From: SSSZ01 sp035345935
GTDB lineage: Bacteria; Pseudomonadota; Gammaproteobacteria; Burkholderiales; Rhodocyclaceae
Length of the DNA: 36,622 nucleotides
Reading direction: 5' to 3'
Assembly (NCBI GenBank): GCA_035345935.1
Contig: DAORDK010000021.1
Location: 1-36,622, forward strand
How positions within the stretch are numbered: position 1 is the stretch's first letter; every line of letters begins with the position of its first letter. The notes beneath the pieces are model-generated. The model had not been told where the DNA came from. It saw nothing but the letters and a program-made list of their open reading frames with translations, and ran no database searches. Position numbers and translations under genes: made by a program. Shown here in pieces: positions 30,946 through 36,622 of the stretch.

Positions 30946-33036
30946 TTACTTGACGCGCATGCCGGGCTCGGCGCCGGAGTCGGGGGACAGAATGTAGAGG
31001 CCGCCAGTCTTGCCTGCCGGGTCGGAGGCGGCGAGCACCATGCCTTCGCTCATGCCGAACTTCATCTTGCGCGGCGCCAGGTTGGCCACCATGACGGTGA
31101 GACGGCCGACGAGGGCGGCCGGGTCGTAGGCCGCCTTGATGCCGGCGAAGACCTGGCGCGGCTTCTCCTCGCCGATGTCGAGTTGCAGGCGGATCAGCTT
31201 GTCGGCGCCCTCCACGTGGCTGGCCTCGACGATCCTGGCGATGCGCAGATCCACTTTCATGAAGTCGTCGATGCTGCAGTGGGCGGCTTCGGCCGCCTGC
31301 TTCTCGGCGGCCTTCTCCTGGTGCTCGGCGTGGCGCTGGGGCGAGGCCTGCTCGGGGGCCGGGGCCAGGCTTTCCTTGTTGGCCTCGACCAGCTTTTCGA
31401 TCTGCTTGGGGTCGACCCGGGTCATCAAATGGGCGTAGGCGTTGATGCCGTGGCCGCCGGCGAGCAGGGTGGAGGCGTCGCTCCAGGTCAGCGGAGCGAG
31501 GTTGAGGAAGGCCTCGACCTTGGCCGCCGTTGCCGGAAGGACGGGTTTCAACAGTACGGTGAGCAGGCGGAAGAGGTTCAGGGCGTTGGTGCACGCCGCA
31601 TGAAGCTCGCTGTCCTTGCCCACCTGCTTGGCGAGTTCCCAGGGTTTGACGCTGTCCACATATTGGTTGGCGGCGTCGGCCAGGGCCATGACTTCGCGCA
31701 TGGCCTTGCCGAATTCCCGCGCTTCGTAGAGGTCGGCGACTCGCGGTGCCGCTTCCTGGATGGCGCGGAAGGCCGGGAGGCCGGCCTCGGCCGGCGCCAG
31801 CTGGCCGTTGAAGCGCTTGCTGATGAACCCGGCGGCGCGGCTGGCGATATTGACGTACTTGCCGATGAGATCCGAATTCACCCGGGCGACGAAATCCTCC
31901 AGATTGAGGTCGATGTCCTCCATGGTCGCCGAAAGCTTGGCCGCGTAGTAGTAGCGCAGCCATTCCGGGTTCAGGCCGGTGGCCAGGTAGCTGTTCGCAG
32001 TGATGAAGGTACCGCGGCTTTTGGACATCTTGGCGCCATCGACGGTGAGGAAGCCGTGGGCGAAGATCCTGGTCGGCGTGCGGTAGCCCGCGTGGGCCAG
32101 CTCTGCAGGCCAGAAGAGGGCGTGAAAATAGAGGATGTCCTTGCCGATGAAGTGATAGAGCTCGGCCTGGGAGTCGGGTTTGAAGTACTCGTCGAAATCG
32201 AGCTCATTCTTGTTGCAGAGATTCTGGAAGGAACCCATGTAGCCGATGGGGGCGTCGAGCCAGACGTAGAAATACTTGCCTGGGGCGTCGGGAATCTCGA
32301 AGCCGAAATAGGGGGCGTCCCGCGAGATGTCCCAGTCGGTGAGCCTGTTCTCCCCCGGCTCGCCCAGCCACTCCTGCATCTTGTTGGCGGCCTCCGTCTG
32401 CAGGACGCCGCCGTCCCGGTGGGTGTAGGCGCGCAGGAAGGCCTCGCAACGCGGGTCCGAGAGCTTGAAGAAATAATGCTCCGAAGCCCGTAGCTCCGGC
32501 TTGGCGCCGGAGACCGCCGAGTAGGGGTTCTTCAGCTCGGTGGGCGCGTAGGCGGCACCGCAAACCTCGCAATTGTCGCCGTACTGGTCCTTGGCCCCAC
32601 ACTTGGGGCACTCACCCTTGATGAAGCGGTCGGGCAGGAACATCTGCTTGGCCGGATCGTAGTACTGCTCGATGGTGCGGGTCTCGATCAGGTCGGCGGC
32701 CTTGAGCCTGGAATAGATTTCGTTGGCGTAGTGCCGGGTTTCTTCCGAGTGGGTGCTGTAATAATTGTCGAATCCCACGTGAAAGCCGGCAAAATCCCTG
32801 GAATGCTCGCCGTGAACACGGGCGATGAGAGCCTCGGGCGTAATGCCCTCCTTTTCGGCGCGCAGCATGATCGGGGTGCCGTGGGTGTCGTCGGCACAGA
32901 CGTACCAGCATTCATTGCCGCTCATTTTCTGGAATCGCACCCAGATGTCGGTCTGGATGTATTCCACCAGGTGGCCGAGGTGAATGGCGCCGTTGGCATA
33001 GGGCAGGGCGGAAGTGACGAGGATCTGGCGGGACAT
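30946..33036 (-). CDS. metG: Methionyl-tRNA synthetase
   Basis: 696 residues, charging initiator and elongator tRNA-Met. Catalytic Rossmann fold with the HIGH-type motif HLGH (19-22), a zinc-binding knuckle (CPKCGAKDQYGDNCEVCG, around 145-162) and KMSKS at 336-340. An alpha-helical anticodon-binding domain follows, then a Lys/Ala/Glu-rich linker and a C-terminal EMAP-II-like tRNA-binding/dimerisation domain starting at DDFMKVDLRIARIVEASHVE. Four knuckle Cys indicate the zinc-bound E. coli-type form. The start at 33036 (MSRQILVTSALPYANG) matches the family; an upstream ATG is not supported. Divergent from apbC, a common arrangement in proteobacteria. Confidence 0.98.
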   Translation of the reverse strand: MSRQILVTSALPYANGAIHLGHLVEYIQTDIWVRFQKMSGNECWYVCADDTHGTPIMLRAEKEGITPEALIARVHGEHSRDFAGFHVGFDNYYSTHSEETRHYANEIYSRLKAADLIETRTIEQYYDPAKQMFLPDRFIKGECPKCGAKDQYGDNCEVCGAAYAPTELKNPYSAVSGAKPELRASEHYFFKLSDPRCEAFLRAYTHRDGGVLQTEAANKMQEWLGEPGENRLTDWDISRDAPYFGFEIPDAPGKYFYVWLDAPIGYMGSFQNLCNKNELDFDEYFKPDSQAELYHFIGKDILYFHALFWPAELAHAGYRTPTRIFAHGFLTVDGAKMSKSRGTFITANSYLATGLNPEWLRYYYAAKLSATMEDIDLNLEDFVARVNSDLIGKYVNIASRAAGFISKRFNGQLAPAEAGLPAFRAIQEAAPRVADLYEAREFGKAMREVMALADAANQYVDSVKPWELAKQVGKDSELHAACTNALNLFRLLTVLLKPVLPATAAKVEAFLNLAPLTWSDASTLLAGGHGINAYAHLMTRVDPKQIEKLVEANKESLAPAPEQASPQRHAEHQEKAAEKQAAEAAHCSIDDFMKVDLRIARIVEASHVEGADKLIRLQLDIGEEKPRQVFAGIKAAYDPAALVGRLTVMVANLAPRKMKFGMSEGMVLAASDPAGKTGGLYILSPDSGAEPGMRVK

Positions 33037-33148
33037 GGAGAGTCGGGCGGGAGGCCGGCGGGAAAAACGGCATTCTAGCAAATGCCACGGCACGCCCCGG
33101 TCGTGTTATCCTTAGTAAATTACTCAGGTATCCGCAGGAGAAGCAATA

Positions 33149-34240
33149 ATGAGCGTCACCGTCGAAGCCGTCCGCGCCGCCCTCGGCCAGACCATCGACC
33201 CCAATACGGGCAAGAGCTATGTGGCCGGCAAGGCCGTCAAGAACATCCAACTCGATGGCGAGGATGTCTCCTTCGATCTGGAATTGGGCTACCCGGCCAA
33301 GACCCAGATCGACAGCATCCGCAAGCAGGTGATCGCGGCCGTCCGCGCCCTGCCGGGGGTCGGCAATGTGTCCGCCAACGTCTCGGTCAAGATCGTCGCC
33401 CACTCGGTGCAGATGGGCGTCAAGCTGCTGCCTGGGGTCAAGAACATCATCGCCGTCGCCTCCGGCAAGGGCGGTGTCGGCAAGAGTACCACCGCGGTCA
33501 ACCTTGCCCTGGCGCTGGCCCAGGAAGGGGCGACTGTCGGTATCCTCGACGCCGACATCTACGGTCCGTCGCAACCCCAGATGCTGGGTCTGGTCGGCAA
33601 GCAGCCGGAATCCCGCGACGGGGCCAGCATGGAGCCCTTGATGGCCTACGGCGTCCAGGCGCAATCCATCGGTTTCATGATCGACGTGGAGACTCCCATG
33701 GTCTGGCGCGGCCCCATGGTGACCCAGGCCCTGGATCAGCTCCTTTCCCAGACCAATTGGCGGGACGTGGATTACCTGATCGTCGACATGCCTCCGGGCA
33801 CCGGCGACACCCAGTTGTCCCTCGCCCAGAAAGTGCCGGTCACCGGCGCCGTCATCGTCACCACGCCCCAGGATATCGCCCTCATCGATGCCCGTAAGGG
33901 TCTCAAGATGTTCGAGAAGGTGAATATCCCCATCCTGGGAATCATCGAAAACATGAGTATTCACATCTGTTCCAACTGCGGTCACGCCGAACACATCTTC
34001 GGCCAGGGCGGCGGCGAGCTGATGTGCCGCGACTACGACGTCGAATTCCTCGGCAGTCTGCCCCTGGAAATGGCCATCCGCGAAATGTCCGACGGCGGCA
34101 AGCCGACGGTGGTCGGTGCCCCGGATTCCAAGGCTGCCGAGATCTACCGGGCCATCGCACGACGCCTGGCGATCAAGATTGCCGAGAAGGCCAAGGACAT
34201 GACTTCGAAGTTCCCCAATATCGTGGTCCAGAACACCTGA
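33149..34240 (+). CDS. apbC: Iron-sulfur cluster carrier protein ApbC/Mrp
   Basis: 363 residues. ApbC/Mrp is a cytoplasmic P-loop ATPase that holds and delivers [4Fe-4S] clusters. The N-terminal MIP18/DUF59 domain (about 1-85) is followed by the deviant Walker A GKGGVGKST (106-114) and a C-terminal CSNC pair (C274 and C277) that bridges a cluster between two subunits. AGGAGA precedes the ATG. Divergent from metG across 112 bp. A strong terminator follows. Its function in iron-sulfur assembly may serve the HyfI and other cluster proteins, but that link is general, not specific to the locus. Confidence 0.97.
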   Translation: MSVTVEAVRAALGQTIDPNTGKSYVAGKAVKNIQLDGEDVSFDLELGYPAKTQIDSIRKQVIAAVRALPGVGNVSANVSVKIVAHSVQMGVKLLPGVKNIIAVASGKGGVGKSTTAVNLALALAQEGATVGILDADIYGPSQPQMLGLVGKQPESRDGASMEPLMAYGVQAQSIGFMIDVETPMVWRGPMVTQALDQLLSQTNWRDVDYLIVDMPPGTGDTQLSLAQKVPVTGAVIVTTPQDIALIDARKGLKMFEKVNIPILGIIENMSIHICSNCGHAEHIFGQGGGELMCRDYDVEFLGSLPLEMAIREMSDGGKPTVVGAPDSKAAEIYRAIARRLAIKIAEKAKDMTSKFPNIVVQNT

Positions 34241-34259
34241 TTTTTGCTTAATTCCCAGG

Positions 34260-34291
34260 CAAAGGCGGGTACAATCCCGCCTTTGTTTTTT
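34260..34291 (+). terminator. Strong intrinsic terminator after apbC
   Basis: A perfect 10-bp stem (CAAAGGCGGG at 34260-34269, CCCGCCTTTG at 34276-34285), 6-base loop and a run of six T (34286-34291), 19 bases after the apbC stop. Confidence 0.92.
34270..34275 (+). promoter_or_regulatory. -10-like hexamer in the terminator loop, possible dcd promoter
   Basis: TACAAT, five of six matches to the -10 consensus, forms exactly the loop of the apbC terminator, 37 bases before the dcd ATG. The nearest -35-like word TTGCTT (34244-34249) is 20 bp away, longer than ideal. Confidence 0.4.
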
Positions 34292-34312
34292 CCCCCTTTC
34301 GGGTAGGCAGAA

Positions 34313-34879
34313 ATGGCCATCAAATCAGATAAATGGATACGGCGCATGGCCGAGAACCACGGGATGATCGAGCCCTTCTCTCCCGAGCTGGTGCGCGAGG
34401 TCAACGGCCACAAGATCGTCTCCTACGGAACTTCCAGTTACGGCTACGATATCCGCTGCGCGCGGGAATTCCGGGTGTTCACCAACATCAATTCGACCAT
34501 CGTCGATCCCAAGGCCTTCGATCCCAAATCCTTCGTCGAAATCGAAGGCGACTACTGCATCATTCCGCCCAATTCCTTCGCGCTGGCGCGCACCGTCGAA
34601 TACTTCCGCATTCCGCGCTCGGTGCTCACCGTCTGTCTGGGAAAGAGCACCTACGCCCGCTGCGGCATCATCGTGAACGTCACCCCCTTCGAACCCGAAT
34701 GGGAAGGCTATGTGACCCTGGAGTTCTCCAACACCACCCCGTTGCCGGCCAAGATCTACTCCGGCGAGGGCTGTGCCCAGGTCCTCTTCTTCGAGTCCGA
34801 CGAAGTCTGCGAGACGTCCTACAAGGACCGGGGAGGCAAGTACCAGGGTCAGGTGGGCGTCACCCTGCCCAAGATCTAG
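34313..34879 (+). CDS. dcd: dCTP deaminase
   Basis: 188 residues, the normal size of the homotrimeric enzyme that converts dCTP to dUTP for thymidylate synthesis. Matches along the whole length: MAIKSDKWIRRMAENHGMIE, GTSSYGYDIRC, the catalytic region LGKSTYARCGIIVNVTPFEP with the Ser and Arg of the active site, and the Glu of EGYVTLEFSNTTPLPAKIY, and the closing DRGGKYQGQVGVTLPKI. The start at 34313 fits the family although the ribosome-binding site is weak. It is followed by a repeat-flanked gap and then a decarboxylase gene. Confidence 0.97.
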   Translation: MAIKSDKWIRRMAENHGMIEPFSPELVREVNGHKIVSYGTSSYGYDIRCAREFRVFTNINSTIVDPKAFDPKSFVEIEGDYCIIPPNSFALARTVEYFRIPRSVLTVCLGKSTYARCGIIVNVTPFEPEWEGYVTLEFSNTTPLPAKIYSGEGCAQVLFFESDEVCETSYKDRGGKYQGQVGVTLPKI

Positions 34880-34995
34880 TGAGGAACGAGGGGTAAGGAG
34901 TAGGACCATGCCACTGCCCAATGTATCCCTTCGCACCGATTCCGGTCGCGTTCCAACTGCTGGGACGCCTCACCCCTTACTCCTCACTCCTCACT
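34880..34995. repeat. Inverted pair of degenerate heptad repeats between dcd and the decarboxylase gene
   Basis: A purine-rich arm at 34882-34904 (words GAGGAAC, GAGGGGT, AAGGAGT) and its near complement at 34968-34995 (CCTCACC, CCTTACT, CCTCACT, CCTCACT) flank about 64 bp of unique sequence. The unit is roughly GTGAGGA, 7 bp. A 29-codon reading frame (34908-34997) with AAGGAG before its ATG fits inside, but its C-terminal residues are only the repeat read in frame. The whole could fold into a long imperfect stem. Confidence 0.6.
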
Positions 34996-35000
34996 GAATC

Positions 35001-36622
35001 ATGCGCTTCCACTTTCCCGTCATCATCATCGACGAAGACTTCCGCTCCGAGAATGCCTCCGGTCTGGGCATCCGCGCCCTGGCCGGCGCCATCGAGAAAG
35101 AGGGCATGGAAGTCCTTGGCGTCACCAGTTACGGTGACCTGACCTCCTTCGCCCAGCAGCAGAGTCGGGCTTCGTGCTTCATCCTTTCCATCGACGACGA
35201 GGAACTGGCCAACGAGCCCGAGGAAACCCTGGCCGAACTGCGTGCCTTCGTCGCCGAGCTGCGCTGCCGCAACAGCGACATCCCCATCTTCCTCCACGGC
35301 GAGACGCGCACCTCGCGCCACATCCCGAACGACGTGCTGCGGGAACTGCACGGCTTCATCCACATGTTCGAGGACACCCCGGAATTCATCGCCCGCTACG
35401 TGGTGAGGGAAGCCCGTGCGTACGTGGATTCGCTGCCGCCCCCGTTCTTTCGCGCCCTCACCCACTATGCGGCCGACGGTTCGTACTCGTGGCACTGCCC
35501 GGGACACTCGGGGGGCGTCGCCTTCCTGAAGAGCCCGGTGGGCCAGATGTTCCACCAGTTCTTCGGCGAGAACATGCTGCGGGCCGACGTCTGCAACGCC
35601 GTCGAGGAACTCGGCCAGCTCCTCGACCACACCGGCCCGGTGGCGGCGTCCGAGCGCAACGCCGCCCGCATCTTCAACTGCGATCATCTCTACTTCGTCA
35701 CCAACGGGACGTCTACCTCCAACAAGATCGTCTGGCATTCGACGGTGGCCCCCGGCGACATCGTGGTGGTGGACCGCAACTGCCACAAGTCCATCCTGCA
35801 CGCCATCATGATGACCGGGGCCATCCCCGTCTTCCTCATGCCGACCCGCAACAACTACGGCATCATCGGTCCCATCCCCAAGGCCGAGTTCAGTTGGCAG
35901 AACATCCAGAAGAAAATCGCCGCCAACCCCTTCGCCAACGACAAGAACGCCAAGCCCCGGGTGCTCACCATTACCCAATCCACCTACGACGGCGTGCTCT
36001 ACAACGTCGAGGCCATCAAGGACGAGCTGGACGGCAAGATCGACACCCTGCATTTCGACGAGGCCTGGCTGCCCCACGCGGCCTTCCACGATTTCTACGG
36101 CGACTACCACGCGATCGGTGCCGACCGGCCCCGCTGCAAGGAATCCATGGTCTTCTCGACCCAATCGACCCATAAGCTGCTGGCCGGACTGTCGCAGGCC
36201 TCGCAGATCCTGGTGCAGGACGCCGAGAACAACCGCCTCGACCGCGACGTGTTCAACGAGGCCTACCTGATGCACACCTCCACCTCGCCGCAGTATTCCA
36301 TCATCGCCTCCTGCGACGTGGCGGCGGCGATGATGGAGGAGCCCGGCGGCACCGCCCTGGTGGAGGAGTCGATCGCCGAGGCCCTCGATTTCCGCCGCGC
36401 CATGCGCAAGGTGGACGAGGAGTGGGGCACCGACTGGTGGTTCAAGGTCTGGGGGCCGGACGATCTTTCCGAGGAAGGCATCGAAGAGCGGGAATCCTGG
36501 ATGCTGAAGCCCGGCGAGCGATGGCACGGCTTCGGGCAACTGGCCGAGGGCTTCAACATGCTCGACCCGATCAAGGCCACCATCATCACCCCGGGCCTGG
36601 ACGTGGACGGCGACTTCGCCGA
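35001..36622 (+). CDS. Orn/Lys/Arg decarboxylase (fold type I PLP enzyme), N-terminal part
   Basis: The first 540 codons of a gene running off the right edge; members are usually about 750 residues. The N-terminal wing domain (1-130, MRFHFPVIIIDEDFRSENAS) is a receiver-like fold typical of inducible AdiA/CadA/SpeF enzymes. The PLP domain follows: AADGSYSWHCPGHSGGVAFL, FVTNGTSTSNKIVWHS, LHFDEAWLPHAAFHDFYG, and the PLP-binding Lys K392 in STQSTHKLLAG. These enzymes remove CO2 from arginine, lysine or ornithine, making amines for acid resistance or polyamine supply. Which substrate is used cannot be read with confidence; the pattern is closest to arginine/lysine types. The start is the ATG right after the repeat. 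Confidence 0.94.
   Translation, partial: MRFHFPVIIIDEDFRSENASGLGIRALAGAIEKEGMEVLGVTSYGDLTSFAQQQSRASCFILSIDDEELANEPEETLAELRAFVAELRCRNSDIPIFLHGETRTSRHIPNDVLRELHGFIHMFEDTPEFIARYVVREARAYVDSLPPPFFRALTHYAADGSYSWHCPGHSGGVAFLKSPVGQMFHQFFGENMLRADVCNAVEELGQLLDHTGPVAASERNAARIFNCDHLYFVTNGTSTSNKIVWHSTVAPGDIVVVDRNCHKSILHAIMMTGAIPVFLMPTRNNYGIIGPIPKAEFSWQNIQKKIAANPFANDKNAKPRVLTITQSTYDGVLYNVEAIKDELDGKIDTLHFDEAWLPHAAFHDFYGDYHAIGADRPRCKESMVFSTQSTHKLLAGLSQASQILVQDAENNRLDRDVFNEAYLMHTSTSPQYSIIASCDVAAAMMEEPGGTALVEESIAEALDFRRAMRKVDEEWGTDWWFKVWGPDDLSEEGIEERESWMLKPGERWHGFGQLAEGFNMLDPIKATIITPGLDVDGDFA

Noticed and set aside
30911..31963. Extension of the flavoprotein frame upstream into metG
   Set aside because: This part is another reading frame of metG, repetitive in Arg/Gly/Pro, and precedes the twin-arginine signal that marks the real N terminus.
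1..36622. tRNA, rRNA or CRISPR array
   Set aside because: No cloverleaf with CCA-type acceptor, rRNA signature or regularly spaced repeat was seen on either strand by reading; small RNAs cannot be excluded.

Overview
The window reads as chromosomal DNA of a GC-rich betaproteobacterium. The gene types (PEP-CTERM exosortase substrate, TTT/Bug-type transporter, class III basic amino-acid decarboxylase behind dcd, Hyf-like complex) fit Rhodocyclales or a close relative. This placement is inferred from gene content and style; no rRNA or tRNA is present to settle it. Nearly all sequence is coding. The stretch from about 23.2 to 29.6 kb is visibly less GC-rich, has longer gaps and holds a broken gene, so it looks accessory.

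Layout. 0-1.3 kb: 3' end of a TAXI-type TRAP solute-binding protein overlapping a ParA-like ATPase. 1.5-2.9 kb (minus): a secreted PhoX/DUF839-type protein with a PEP-CTERM sorting tail. 3.1-5.2 kb: a double-receiver regulator whose first receiver lacks the phospho-acceptor Asp, then a thioredoxin-like exported protein and a CcdA-type membrane thiol-electron carrier. 5.3-8.8 kb: dnaE. 8.9-12.9 kb (minus): DUF924 protein, soluble chemoreceptor, an HTH-receiver fusion regulator, 2-Cys peroxiredoxin with a clear terminator, and acylphosphatase.

13.1-20.35 kb is the most interesting part: a tightly packed six-gene operon (hyfB-C-E-F-G-I order) encoding a complex-I/group-4-hydrogenase-like membrane complex. 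The large subunit has Ser in place of both Cys of the first NiFe motif and no second NiFe motif, while the small subunit keeps its four [4Fe-4S] Cys. This matches the 'energy-converting hydrogenase related' (Ehr) complexes, whose reaction is not established. No ferredoxin-like subunit is encoded here. A SulP anion transporter with STAS domain converges on the operon and overlaps its last gene by 34 bp; it has a consensus sigma70 promoter.

22.1-29.6 kb: a small ribbon-helix-helix protein, a small membrane protein, a DUF411 protein with an altered metal-site Cys, a Lar-like zinc ribbon, a methyltransferase remnant with a large internal deletion, and a split tripartite tricarboxylate transporter locus (substrate-binding protein divergent from a LysR regulator; TctB and TctA further on). 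It ends in about 600 bp with no gene and a knot of interlocking hairpins.

29.6-36.6 kb: a Tat-exported flavoprotein resembling the flavin subunit of flavocytochrome c sulfide dehydrogenase, behind metG (minus); then apbC/mrp, dcd and the first 540 codons of an Orn/Lys/Arg decarboxylase (plus). A textbook terminator between apbC and dcd carries a -10-like hexamer in its loop, and a degenerate purine-rich heptad repeat flanks the gap after dcd.
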